Assembly: GCA_022414725.1 (NCBI GenBank)
Contig: CM039462.1
Coordinates: 1,946,900 to 2,010,899 of the forward strand
Origin: Microglena sp. YARC
Taxonomy: Eukaryota > Chlorophyta > Chlorophyceae > Chlamydomonadales > Chlamydomonadaceae
Length of the DNA stretch: 64,000 nucleotides
Reading direction: 5' to 3'
Shown: one piece after another, positions 10,878 to 19,757 of the stretch
How positions within the stretch are numbered: the stretch's first letter is position 1
Layout: each line of letters begins with the position of its first letter
Notes under the pieces: generated by a model
Databases searched by the model: none
What the model was told of the DNA's origin: nothing
Seen by the model: the letters and a program-made list of their open reading frames with translations, nothing else
Program-made: the position numbers and the translations under genes

Positions 10878-11066
10878 TAGACCTCCTTAACACATATAGT
10901 ATGCCATATGTCAATTTATAGTTTGGTAAAATAACTGTCGCATCTGTCACATCTGTCACATTTGTATTTCAGATTGGTGAAGGAATCAGGTGGTTGTTGG
11001 TTGCCGCATTTGTAGTGTGTGACCGACCGTCCGCATCATCATTGTACTCGTTCGTTAGTTCGTTGA

Positions 11067-11829
11067 GTGTCCATCATCAGGCTCTCTCACCGTGATGATA
11101 TGATAGGCGCCCCCGCACACACGCATGTCGGGGGATTCTGTCTTGTCGTTCCATGGCCACCCACCCCCTCAACAGGACACGGGGGGATCCTCACACCCAC
11201 CCCCCACACTCCATGGCGGGGGGGTTCGAAGCCCCAAACGGAGTATAACTACTGGGGGGCATTCACTTCCATCAAAAAATCTTCACCAGAGAATGAGGAA
11301 TCCTTCATGCTTGGTCAGGGACAGGCATCCGACCTTGTGAAACTCCTGCTGGTTCATGACAAGCTGCAGTCAAGGTTGGATACTGAGAAAACCTTACGAT
11401 CAAAAGAGAGGATGAAGATAAAGAAGCAGATGATTCGCATTCGGAAGAGAATTTTTTACCTCAAGAAAGAGTTTAGGGACCAGACAACAAATTTCTTGGC
11501 CGCTCGCTACGATGTGTTGTTGGTACCTCAATTGGAGACGGCGAAGATGACAATCAGTGCTGAACGGGAGCTGACAACCAAGGTTGCCCGTCAGATGCTG
11601 ACTTTGAGCCACTCTGTGTTGTTCAATCGGCTGAAGGAGAAGTGTGAAGACAGTGTTCTTGCATGTGCTTGAGCATTACACGAGTCAGACATGCCCTATG
11701 TGCGGTTTATTGAACAAGTGTGGAGAGACATACACCTGCAAGAACTGTCAATTCACCTGAGACAGAGACATTGTGGGGGCAGCTGGCATCTTCCTGAAGG
11801 CAGTTCGAACAGAAAATCCCTGTTCGTAA
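11067..11829 (+). pseudogene. TnpB/Fanzor-like RNA-guided nuclease remnant
   Basis: The C-terminal half of a TnpB/Fanzor protein is clear. A helical region (LVKLLLVHDKLQSRL ... KKQMIRIRKRIFYLKKEFRD) is followed by TNFLAARYDVLLVPQLETAK, the usual LAxxYDxxLLPxxETxKM segment, and by the conserved LTLSHSVLF. After a one-base shift near 11664 comes the RuvC-II glutamate region EHYTSQTCPMCG and a four-Cys zinc finger (CPMC ... CKNC), then RuvC-III DRDIVGAAGI and a normal C-terminus. A TGA interrupts just before DRDIVGA, where Arg (CGA) would fit. The RuvC-I DPG motif is not visible, so the 5' part is lost. DNA just 3' (11830-11900) is where a guide-RNA scaffold would be expected. It sits inside the 7214-12109 unit. 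Confidence 0.72.
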
Positions 11830-12183
11830 AGGACAGCAGCCCCGGGGGAGTTGACCCCTATGATACCCCTATGGAGAATTCATTGTCTTTCTTACTACAT
11901 GTCCCCCGGACCCCCGGATGTGTAATAAGAAATTCATAGGTTCGAGGATATACGGGTAGCTTAAATTCAACGGTACTACTTCCCATACTCGTCGCATCTG
12001 CCTGCATGCACGCCTTTGCGCCTGCGCCCCTGTGCCAGTTTCCCCCCAGTCTTCTGTGACGCATGCCGCCCTCGATTATAAAAAAGCAGACGACACCAAT
12101 CCACCAAGGAATGGGGAGATGAGAAAAAAAAATTCAGGCCAAAAATTCTATATATGTAAAAGGGTACTATTGTATGTAATGTA

Positions 12184-12720
12184 ATGTTACGTAATTGGAA
12201 GTTGAAACGCTATCTTGCGCTTATTCTGGACAAAAAGTGGAAAGCTATACTTTATAAACAATCAATCAATATGATTGACAAGTGCTTTTCTCTACTCATA
12301 CCTATCTGCATCGCTACCTTCGCTTTTATTTACATAGCTCGACTGGAGATTGAGCTTAAGACTGAGCGCGCTCAAAATAAGGCAGATGCTGCTCGACTGA
12401 AGATTGAGCTTGAGCTTGAGCTTGAGACTGGGCACTCTCTAAAGAAGGCAGATGCTTCTCGAGTGAATAGTCTGGAGATTGAGCTTGAGACTGAGCGCGC
12501 TCGAAATAAGGCATATGTTGCTAGACTGAAGATTGAGACTGAGCGCGCAGAAGCACTTGAGAAGCAAATGAGGTACGAACTGTCAAGCATGACTGCCGAG
12601 CAATGGAATTCCCTGAACGATCATGACAGGCGTCTCAATGAGGATCTTTGCAAACAATACGGAATCCCCTTCCCCAACATCCAAGAGTCATGCCTCGATT
12701 CCGCGATTCATCTTTCATGA
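12184..12720 (+). CDS. Membrane-anchored coiled-coil protein, 178 aa
   Basis: One hydrophobic helix (about residues 33-52, CFSLLIPICIATFAFIYIA) near the N-terminus is followed by a long coiled coil built from imperfect repeats of RLxIELxxERAxxKADAA type, then a polar tail. It is probably a single-pass membrane protein with the coiled coil on one side; the partner is unknown. The tandem GAGCTTGAG-type codons suggest slippage growth. A start at 12268 (MIDKCFSLL) would remove the basic leader and is equally possible. The gene ends directly before a two-hairpin repeat. Confidence 0.5.
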   Translation: MLRNWKLKRYLALILDKKWKAILYKQSINMIDKCFSLLIPICIATFAFIYIARLEIELKTERAQNKADAARLKIELELELETGHSLKKADASRVNSLEIELETERARNKAYVARLKIETERAEALEKQMRYELSSMTAEQWNSLNDHDRRLNEDLCKQYGIPFPNIQESCLDSAIHLS

Positions 12721-12730
12721 GATGTCGTCT

Positions 12731-12830
12731 CAAGCAGGCGTCTGCTTAACAAACTATTCCGGGATCATGAAAGAGGAATCGCGGGCCCCACGGAGTGGGG
12801 CAGGGGAATTCAGATGCGGACTCGCGGAAA
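12731..12830 (+). repeat. Two-hairpin dispersed repeat, full copy
   Basis: The palindrome is AAGCAGGCGTCTGCTT, followed by the CTATTCCGGGATCATGAAAG spacer and the CCCCACGGAGTGGGG hairpin. The downstream sequence (ATGCGGACTCGCGGAAACAC) matches that at 3045 and, inverted, 58210. Confidence 0.8.
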
Positions 12831-12857
12831 CACGTGTCCTAGGATCTGACTGGTCCA

Positions 12858-13030
12858 TCGGAGGAGGACACACGCAAACGGCGGAACACTGTCGAATGTA
12901 TAGGAGGACACAAGAGGCGGAACACTGTCGAATGTATAGGAGGACACAAGATGCGGAACACTGTCGAATGTATCGGAGGACACAATATGCGGGACACTGT
13001 CGAATGTATAGGAGGACACACGCATACGGC
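12858..13030 (+). repeat. 33-bp minisatellite, five copies
   Basis: The unit contains GCGGAACACTGTCGAATGTA plus TAGGAGGACACA. Because 33 is divisible by three it gives a repetitive frame (AEHCRMYRRTQ), but the same unit occurs elsewhere in either orientation (14455-14590 and 57945-58185), so coding is unlikely. It has no unique spacers and is not a CRISPR. Confidence 0.85.
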
Positions 13031-13556
13031 GGATGTGTGTGAGCGAATGAATTATGGACGGGGGGACGCGAAAGCCGTCGTGTGTCATGTAAGGATGCGG
13101 GGGGGGTATCCTAAACTTGGTTGGTCAGAATCGTACGGCAGACATCGTCACCGTCGTAGCAGGTGGGTTGCTACGATTCTCGCAATGCTTCAATTTGGGC
13201 TGGCTGCTGCAGGAGTGCTTGCTTCGAATGCACATGACGTCTAATGAGATGGAATACGTCTTCTGCATCTTGTAATGTAAAGTTGTTACAAACCTGTTGA
13301 ACTTTATACACACGTGACGAATTGAACCCTCAGAATCGCCCTCTGGGAAGCTTCTAGGGAATATATACCATGTGTCAACATCAACATCAACAACAAAGGA
13401 CATTGCAGACGTCGAGTCACAGGGAGACTTTCGCATAACGGCGGCACCTGTTGGGATTAGTTGAGTTGAGTTGAGTTGAGTTGCTGCTGCAAGTACCCCC
13501 AATGGAACGTGCCATGAGGGAAGCACCAGATACGTGGTCTGTCCCTATTTCGATTT

Positions 13557-14099
13557 CTACCCCAGGACGTAAGGTAATGTGCATGATGTGGATGCATACC
13601 GTGAGCATGCAGCATGTCCACCATTGCATGTGCAATCGCAATTGGCACAAATGTGTAAAGCCCAGGTTGACAGAGAAGGATGCATAGGGGATCCTTGTCT
13701 ATGTACCAGGATGAGACATTCAACATTTCCCCCCAATGCTGCAACATTGCTCAGCCCCATAAGCACATCACTCTCCACATGTTCATGTTCATGAATATGC
13801 ATAGCATGGGCTGCTCCGCACTGATCAAACAAGAATGAAAGACAAGCCATTTGCCCACATGCAGCTGCATGAAGGGCAACACGGTATGAATTGATGAAAC
13901 ATTGTCCATGATGCCATGCATTGACGAGACACTCTAATTTAACATGAAGTGCTGCTACATTCGCAATCAGCTCCCATTTGCTCGCCTCGATGTCACACCA
14001 GTCGCACGACTTGGGATCATGATCAAGTAAGAAAGATGAATGACAACACCTGCATGTGCCTGTCATGTGCTGCAACACGTCATGCCTCCAAGTTGGCAT
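13557..14099 (-). CDS. Ankyrin-repeat-like protein with Cys-rich N-terminus, probably frameshifted
   Basis: The N-terminus has CRCC ... CDWCD, a possible zinc-binding pattern. Next come ankyrin-like helices: NVAALHVKLECLVNAWHHG, ALHAAACGQMACLSFLFDQC and NVAALGGNVECLILVHRQG. These fit the AAxxGHxxCLxxLHxxGC type common in amoeba and giant-virus proteins. The last piece, NGGHAACSRYAS, begins another repeat, then a stop follows, so the 3' end is likely lost by frameshift; further repeats may continue into 13457-13747 in another frame. Ankyrin proteins of this type mediate protein binding. Confidence 0.5.
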   Translation of the reverse strand: MPTWRHDVLQHMTGTCRCCHSSFLLDHDPKSCDWCDIEASKWELIANVAALHVKLECLVNAWHHGQCFINSYRVALHAAACGQMACLSFLFDQCGAAHAMHIHEHEHVESDVLMGLSNVAALGGNVECLILVHRQGSPMHPSLSTWALHICANCDCTCNGGHAACSRYASTSCTLPYVLG

Positions 14100-14217
14100 C
14101 TGGTGGCCGGTGCATTATGTGCAAGAGATGCACTCTGGTTATGCTGTCTCATGACATGAATGGGATTGCGGCTCAATCTGATCCCGTGAGGGGACAACAA
14201 ATTCCATTTGGAAGTGT

Positions 14218-14300
14218 ACTGGTTGACATAAGTGAGGCGGCGCACATCCAGGCGAGCACCGACAACGGACCCCGGTCTGCAGCCTTTGTATCTGTAGACA
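14218..14300 (+). repeat. Stray copy of the RHH-gene 3' tail
   Basis: This segment encodes ISEAAHIQASTDNGPRSAAF and matches the 3' part of the gene at 27954 (ISEAAHIQASAYRGTRYAAF, 28193-28260). It is joined here to unrelated upstream sequence and is followed by a (GATA)-type microsatellite at 14310-14360. Confidence 0.6.
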
Positions 14301-14454
14301 AACGACGTAGCATAGATAGATAGATAGGATAGATAGGATAGATATATAGATAGGATAACGCACTTTATCACGACACATGCCGTATCCTCACACACGCGTC
14401 GCGGCGGCTGCTGTCGAGATGATGCCCACCAACCACTCTCACTCATTCTCACGC

Positions 14455-14590
14455 AAACGGCGGAACACTGTCGAATGGCACACGCAGGACCCTCATTGAC
14501 ACACACAAGATGCGGAACACTGTCGAATGTATCGGAGGACACAAGATGCGGAACACTGTCGAATGTATAGGAGGACACACGCAAACGGCG
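14455..14590 (+). repeat. 33-bp minisatellite, second locus
   Basis: Three to four units of the GCGGAACACTGTCGAATG repeat, directly upstream of leader segment copy 2. The same order (minisatellite, then leader) occurs in the right arm. Confidence 0.8.
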
Positions 14591-14599
14591 GAACACATG

Positions 14600-14862
14600 T
14601 AGACGACTCATCTTCATCGTACATCACTCAATCACTCACTCACTCAGATTAAAGGGACCGGTGCTTTGCGTACACAGGCATGCCCAATCCTTGTGTATTG
14701 CTGGAGGTACGATAGCCGGGCATCATAAAAGGACCTCCTCGCCCAGAGCATGCATATTTTTCTTTTAATCCTCTTCCCTAGCGCGTCATTCGCACACCAC
14801 CCTCCTCTTTCCTTTCTTCCATCTACAAATAACGCAAAATACATACACGCAAATATCTATCC

Positions 14863-14898
<36 letters not shown>

Positions 14899-15075
14899 TT
14901 CTATCTCTCTCTCTCTCTCTTTCCACACGCCACACAGACGGATATGTAAAGCCTTCTTTTGAGATTGGAGTCATTGCCACATCCACGTATGCGCGAAGAA
15001 AAGAGTCTTCATCGACGCGATGCCGACACAACCTTGTCAGCCCATTTCAAACCCAGTCCGCCAACTAGGAAGGAA
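14600..15075 (+). repeat. Leader segment with CT microsatellite, copy 2
   Basis: The same segment as 3130-3670, with a CT tract at about 14862-14922 and the peptide MPTQPCQPISNPVRQLGR. After that peptide (about 15075) the sequence switches to a different gene body. Confidence 0.75.
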
Positions 15076-15688
15076 GATCGTGGTGATAGAGGAGACACTC
15101 GCTGCTCTGGGGTTTTCGTCCCCGTTCGACACTGAGACCACCATCATCCCGAACCTGATGACGGCATTCGACACCAAACTGAAGGGAACACAGATGTTCC
15201 GCGACTACGCAAACACCGCTCGGCTGTTCAGCCAGGCCTCGTGCGGTGTTCGCGACGGGTGGGACCTGCGCAAGGTGTCCAAGGCGGTTAAGATGATCTT
15301 GAACGCCGTGGGTCTGGATATGGTGAGCGTGACGAAGCGGGTGCAGGTAAAGGGCAAGAGAACTCAGGAGGAGAGGAACTACCGCCTGTGCCCGGAGAGT
15401 GTCTGCCGTATGCTCGAGCTCGTGAAACTTCGTCTTCTGCGCACTGACCTCACGCCACTCAACGCTCACGCCGCCGCTGCCCTTTCGGGACACGAGCTGT
15501 CCATGTACAGCCATAGTCCATCGGCAAACAACGGATTGTATTATTCAACAAGCGGAGGAGCCCCTTTCACCTCTCCCCCCCAGCGGAGCGACCGGGGGCG
15601 ACCGGAGGGGAGCCCCCACAAAGGAGTCCGCGAGGAACCGAGCGGGTGGGCGACCGGAGGGGAGCCCACAGTTCACATCAAGCATTAG
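15020..15688 (+). CDS. Fusion of the shared leader peptide with a viral replication-protein-like C-terminal domain
   Basis: Residues 1-18 are the shared leader. Residues 19-145 form a separate domain (KIVVIEETLAALGF ... ANTARLFSQ ... VSKAVKMILNAVGLDMVSV ... ERNYRLCPESVCRMLELVK). Its pattern of a helix, a loop with a basic stretch (KRVQVKGKRTQEERNYRL) and a final helix resembles C-terminal DNA-binding modules of D5-like viral primases, though I would not claim the family firmly. The last 45 residues are a translated G+C-rich repeat (15535-15690) and probably not native. The frame looks like a chimera made by repeat-mediated joining. Confidence 0.45.
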   Translation: MPTQPCQPISNPVRQLGRKIVVIEETLAALGFSSPFDTETTIIPNLMTAFDTKLKGTQMFRDYANTARLFSQASCGVRDGWDLRKVSKAVKMILNAVGLDMVSVTKRVQVKGKRTQEERNYRLCPESVCRMLELVKLRLLRTDLTPLNAHAAAALSGHELSMYSHSPSANNGLYYSTSGGAPFTSPPQRSDRGRPEGSPHKGVREEPSGWATGGEPTVHIKH

Positions 15689-15690
15689 AC
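15535..15690 (+). repeat. G+C-rich dispersed repeat
   Basis: Contains CAACAAGCGG, AGGAGCCCCTTTCACCTC, GACCGGAGGGGAGCCCCC and GAACCGAGCGGGTGGGC. Nearly the same 130-150 bp occurs at 29445-29575, and the first 35 bp at about 62780. The GGGGCxACCGGAGGGGAGCCCC part can fold back on itself. Confidence 0.75.
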
Positions 15691-15789
15691 ACACTACTGT
15701 GTAACTACAGTCGGCGGAACAGTAAAAATGAAACATCCAAAAACCGGTATAAGACGGTAATATATATAGCTTAAATAGTTGTATACAGG

Positions 15790-15999
15790 ATGGACACAAA
15801 GACCGTATCGGAGCTTAGGGCGATGATGCTCGCTAATGATGCTATCGAAGCTGATGATGCTATCGAAGAACTCTGCCGCCGGGTTGAGGTAACCGAGGCA
15901 GCTGCTGCTGTGCCTCCTCAGCCTGAACATCCGACGTACGTATCGGCAATTGTTGCTCGCACTCTCTTTTCATGCGCAGCTCAAGCTTGGACTCGTTAG
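15790..15999 (+). CDS. Short hypothetical frame, 69 aa
   Basis: Starts MDTKTVSELRAMMLANDA and contains a duplicated AIEADDAIEE motif. The first 50 residues look like an amphipathic helical N-terminus, but the end runs into repeat DNA. It lies just after a lone Tc1-type MITE terminus (about 15708). It may be the start of a truncated gene. Confidence 0.25.
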   Translation: MDTKTVSELRAMMLANDAIEADDAIEELCRRVEVTEAAAAVPPQPEHPTYVSAIVARTLFSCAAQAWTR

Positions 16000-16054
16000 A
16001 CCTTAGGGACTTGGTACACCCTAGGACTGATGGCTTGGACCGCATCAGGCACGC

Positions 16055-16500
16055 ATCAGGCGGCGGCACCTGTCGAGTCGAGTCACATCACAGAGCGACC
16101 TCTCGCATCACGGCGGCACCTGTGTCGAGTCGACTGACTCACAGAGCGACTTTCGCATCACGGCGGAACCTGTGTCGAGTCGAGTCACATCACAGAGCGA
16201 CTTTTGCATCATGGCGGAACCTGTGTCGACTGACTGACTCACATAGCGACCACTCTCATCAGGCGGAACTTGTGTCGACTGACTGACTCACAGAGCGACC
16301 ACTCTCATCAGGCGGAACTTGTGTCGAGTCGAGCCACATCACAGAGCGACCACTCTCATCAGGCGGAACTTGTGTCGAGTCGAGTCACATCACAGAGCGA
16401 CCACTCTCATCAGGAGGCGGCACCTGTGTCGAGTCGAGTCACATCACAGAGCGACCTCTCGCATCACGGCGGCACCTGTGTCGACTCACGTCAAACGGGA
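16055..16500 (+). repeat. Minisatellite, ~52-bp unit, about nine copies
   Basis: Units combine CACAGAGCGACCTCTCGCAT, CA(C/G)GCGGCACCTGTGTCG and GAGTCGAGTCACAT with variants. Single units or pairs occur at 13410-13455, 20285-20345 and 28460-28650. Some units begin with the MITE terminus sequence TACAGTCGGCGGAA, so the two families have been mixed. Confidence 0.8.
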
Positions 16501-16574
16501 CCACTACAGTCGGCGGAACGATGTCGACTTACGGGGGACGATCGCTCGCATCGCAAAGAAGTCGATACTCTCTA

Positions 16575-17007
16575 CAGTCGGCGGAACAGTAAAATGAAAC
16601 ATCCCAATAAACGGTATAAGGCGTCGACAGACGTTATAGTGTACGAGTGGATGGTCCTACAAAATGGCCCGTCCAGCAAAGAAACCTCCTTTCATGACGC
16701 ATTGCACATCAACAAAGACACCGTGTTCTTTTGGGCCACAGTACCGGGGAAGAGTTGATCGCTTAAGTGCGGCTGGTCCTTCAATGGACACTCTCGAAAG
16801 TACCGACAAAAGAACGATACGGAGTCTGCAGGATGGAGAGCCGTGATCTAAAAAAGAACCACGATATTCTCGTTAACATCCTGCAATTTGTTGATTCAAA
16901 ATCGTATTGGTGTTCCACTGCCCCGTGGGTTGCTACACCATTAGGTTACACCGTAAGGTGTGCCGTACACTCCAGAAAGCGGTTTCATTTTAGTATTCCG
17001 TCGAGTG
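16575..17007 (+). mobile_element. Tc1/mariner-type MITE, copy 2
   Basis: 433 bp with inverted termini (CAGTCGGCGGAACAGT at the left, ATTCCGTCGAGTG at the right) and TA on each side. More than 90% of the positions I compared match copy 1. Confidence 0.8.
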
Positions 17008-17072
17008 TAATATATTATCACTCACAGATGAGGGAAAACACGGTAAAGTAATCGCAACCTGTGATCACATGT

Positions 17073-17866
17073 CTAGAGACATCCCTGATGAGAGAAGGGT
17101 TGGCTTTAAACGCCTCCGATACCAAAAATGGTTCGCAGCCAACAGCAATGATGAGAATGGCTTGATTCCCTTTACATCCGCCTTACATAAGCAGGATCAG
17201 ATTCGTTCTATAGCACAGTTTAGAATGGGTTCCCATTGGCTGAACACAGAAAGAATGAGGGTGGTGGATAGAGCACACATCCCTCGCTCAATGAGACACT
17301 GTCAAATGTGTGGGTTCCAAAAAACTGAGGATGAAATGCATATGTTTGAGTGCCCTTTTTATAATGATATTCGCCTCCGCTACCAGAATCTGTTTACAGA
17401 TATTTATAGGCATGTCCATGAGGATACCGACTTAACCGTATGGAATGTGGAATTCTGCGATTCCACATTCAGAACCTTTATGAATGGAAATGGCACTAAG
17501 TCTTTTTGGAGCAACCTAGCCGACTATCTTTCTACTTGTAGAAGAGCAAGACAGGAAGCCCTGGACTGCTTAGTGGCACCGTAATCTATTATCCCTTTTT
17601 TTTCTTCTTGAGACTTCTCATTTGTTAGCTTCTTACCTCCGCCACTGTAAGTGGTTGAGATCTGGGTCCTGCTCTTAGGGGTTTAATACCTACGCCACCA
17701 AAACGGTGGTTGGGAGTTTGGTTTGTTTGTCCTCGACACACCCCTGATGTAATGGGGTTTTTTGCTTTGTGGGTGCTTTTTCTTTTTGTTTAAAGCACAG
17801 AGTCTCATACACCCTCGCGGTGTCAAGTAGACTTTAACATGTAATGTAATGTAATGTAATGTCAAG
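17073..17866 (+). mobile_element. LINE (non-LTR retrotransposon), 5'-truncated 3' end
   Basis: An open frame (17069-17584) encodes the C-terminus of a LINE reverse transcriptase protein: IAQFRMGSHWLNTERMR, IPRSMRHCQMCGFQKTEDEM and HMFECPFYNDIRLRY, the typical CxxC...HxxxxC knuckle found at the end of such ORF2 proteins. A 240-bp 3' UTR follows and ends in a (TAATG)n tail at 17842-17862. ATGTC flanks both ends, a possible 5-bp target-site duplication. The insertion splits a two-hairpin repeat: its first part (GTGATCACATGTC) lies upstream and the rest downstream at 17860. Confidence 0.75.
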
Positions 17867-17955
17867 CATGGGTCTGCTAAACAAGCGCTCTCGTATATCG
17901 ATAGGGGAATTGCGGCCCCCACGGTGTGGGGCAGGGGAATTCAGCTGCTGACTCT
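17860..17955 (+). repeat. Two-hairpin dispersed repeat, split by the LINE
   Basis: Subfamily with GTATATCGATAGGGGAATTG in the spacer and a CCCCACGGTGTGGGG hairpin. The missing left part is upstream of the LINE at 17024-17070. Confidence 0.7.
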
Positions 17956-17967
17956 CTCCCACGCATT

Positions 17968-18195
17968 TTCAGAGGTGTTCATGTGAACACGTTTGTTTAA
18001 AATAGGGATTGATGTGAGCCTCCGGCATTCTTCAGTATTTATTTTTTGTTGAAATAATTGTTGTTCCCGAGATGGAGAGTCTTTTCAGAGGTGTTCATGT
18101 GAACACGTTTGTTTAAAATAGGGATTGATGTGAGCCTCCGGAATTCTTCAGTATTTATTTTTTGTTGAAATAATTGTTGTTCCAGAGATGGAGAC
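17968..18195 (+). repeat. Direct duplication, two copies of ~113 bp
   Basis: Each copy contains the hairpin GTGTTCATGTGAACAC, then CGTTTGTTTAAAATAGGGAT and a T-rich end. The copies differ at only a few bases. Confidence 0.85.
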
Positions 18196-18347
18196 CGTCC
18201 GTCCGTCCATTCATGCCACACGGTGGCGGATCATCGCCACTTGGAAGTGGTGTAAACAACTGTTGCAACCCTTTAACGAACCTTATTCTCCTCTTCACAG
18301 CCAGCAAGACACATACATACATACATACATTTTATTATTGTTCGGTC

Positions 18348-18662
18348 ATGTTCCTACACATTGAGGAGGAGGAGGACGTCCGCGCGTGCAACGGGAGCCA
18401 TAACGAGATCGCACGCATCGCGAAACGAATACTTGGAAACCGCATCGCTGCCGCGAGTACGAACGGAAAGGAGCTATTATGGTACGTATTCGACGGGCGA
18501 TGGGTGACGGTCGCCAAGTTCCAAGTCAAGCACGAGCTGTCCACAGTTGATCAGTCCGTAATCCACGATCTCAATCTGAGTCCCACTACAACTGTCGGGT
18601 CATATCCATATGTCGAGACCCCTTCCTTTCCCAACAGAGTGATAAAAAATTTGTCAAAGTGA
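18348..18662 (+). pseudogene. Fragment of a D5-like primase-helicase
   Basis: About 65 residues look like the region before the SF3 core in D5-like proteins: HNEIARIAKRILGNRIAAAS, then ELLWYVFDGRWVTV (the usual WYxFDxxRW motif) and KHELSTV. The match ends near 18550, after which the frame is antisense to the next gene. No helicase core follows, so this is a truncated relic, distinct in sequence from the helicases at 7509 and 52118. Confidence 0.5.
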
Positions 18663-18805
18663 TATGGCAGCGGAACACAATGCTTATGCATGTACTGCAA
18701 AAAAGCAATCTTTAAAATTTTGTAATCCATGTAGGCGCCTGACTTCTTCTCACATTGCTCGAAAAAGGCAGCAATTATGTCGTTTAGTTGTTTTGTTGTA
18801 TCCAT
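18551..18805 (-). CDS. Small protein resembling a viral D5 C-terminal winged-helix module, 84 aa
   Basis: Starts MDTTKQLNDIIAAFFEQCEK. The sequence follows the pattern of the winged-helix tail of D5-like proteins: FxxxC, a basic YMDYKILKIAFLQYMHKH helix, then FDKFFITLLGKEGV and a final GLRLRSW strand. It stands alone as a complete short frame. Whether it is a free-standing DNA-binding protein or the detached end of a helicase is unclear. It abuts the fragment on the other strand at 18550. Confidence 0.5.
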   Translation of the reverse strand: MDTTKQLNDIIAAFFEQCEKKSGAYMDYKILKIAFLQYMHKHCVPLPYHFDKFFITLLGKEGVSTYGYDPTVVVGLRLRSWITD

Positions 18806-19006
18806 AATGTGTAGTTAGTTACACACAGACTCAATAATGTTACGGATCAAAAGCTTTATACAGTTGTTGTTCAATTCGGCCTGAATTATTTTTTCTCATT
18901 GCAGGATCGAAGCAAACGGAACGGAGGAAACATGTCGCATCATACTCGGTGCATTAGATATATAGGATAGGATAGATAGATATCTTCAGCTACGCTTACT
19001 ACAAAA

Positions 19007-19615
19007 CTAAACAGCAATCTGGTCCAGAACGACGAACATCTTCCTAATCTTCGTCGGCACATACTGAGCGTCGATGGTAGGAGATGCTGCGCGTAGCGCA
19101 TTCGCGTCTGGCTCCCCTACCATACTTATTATGTTCTCTATCACGTTAGGTGGAATTGATGAGAATAGGGTTGGGTCCAACTGTCTGGCAAGACATGTGC
19201 TTTCTTTTGGGCAGAAGCGGATCACGGAATCGCCCACAACAGCGTCGGATGCAATGAGGCGGGTTAGTCTCCTTTCTAATACATTCCACTCCACATAAAT
19301 CTCAACAATGCATGCCCCCCGTCTAGGTCCATCCTTATTATTCTCCCATGCTCGCATGTGCTCCAACAGTGTCAGTCTCCTCATAAGCGCACAGACGAGT
19401 CCGTTGAGATTGCATTTGCGGATATGAATATTCTCATGCCACACTTCTTGAGGGTCTAAGGGTATGCTATCGTCCTTGACGTACGCCTCGAACGCATTGC
19501 GTTGTAGAAACAAAACCTGCAAACGGTCAGAAAATCCAAACAATTGACGCACATCGGCATACCTTGCACATTGCACTCCAATGTTCAACGGTTTAAAACC
19601 CACCTTGAAAGGCAT
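19007..19615 (-). CDS. Conserved-looking hypothetical protein, 202 aa
   Basis: An intact frame starting MPFKVGFKPLNIGVQ and ending TAG. It is a mixed alpha/beta, soluble protein with a Leu-rich middle (LNGLVCALMRRLTLLEHMRA) and a segment near the C-terminus (SSIPPNVIENIISMVGEPDA) that resembles an F-box-like helix pair, suggesting an adaptor role. The F-box idea is weak. Clean codon structure over 200 codons makes it likely real. Confidence 0.5.
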   Translation of the reverse strand: MPFKVGFKPLNIGVQCARYADVRQLFGFSDRLQVLFLQRNAFEAYVKDDSIPLDPQEVWHENIHIRKCNLNGLVCALMRRLTLLEHMRAWENNKDGPRRGACIVEIYVEWNVLERRLTRLIASDAVVGDSVIRFCPKESTCLARQLDPTLFSSIPPNVIENIISMVGEPDANALRAASPTIDAQYVPTKIRKMFVVLDQIAV

Positions 19616-19757
19616 ACTTGATTATATATGCACAGCTTTTTACTCCTTATGTTGGCAACCTGAGGTTATGGAAGATAACAAAATAAGATTTTGACGGTAC
19701 GATGATTTTTTTATGTATGCTAAATCTGTGTCAGTGTGTGGGGGCACCAAAAGCTGA

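Larger units (their letters stand above)
7214..12109. mobile_element. Candidate mobile element bounded by 60-63-bp inverted repeats
   Basis: 7214-7276 and 12050-12109 are inverted copies of each other with only a few mismatches (cctTGGTG, ATAATCGAGGGC, GCATGCGTCACAGAAGA). The outer part of the left repeat is the end of the 349-bp tandem unit. The enclosed 4.8 kb carries a PrimPol-SF3 helicase gene, a 62-bp minisatellite, a Tc1-type MITE and a TnpB/Fanzor-like gene. The replication gene plus nuclease between inverted repeats suggests a self-replicating viral or plasmid-like element. I saw no integrase and no target-site duplication. Confidence 0.5.

Noticed and set aside
12858..13030. CRISPR-like array (regular 33-bp repeats)
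   Set aside because: Units are head-to-tail without unique spacers, and the same unit is scattered in both orientations.
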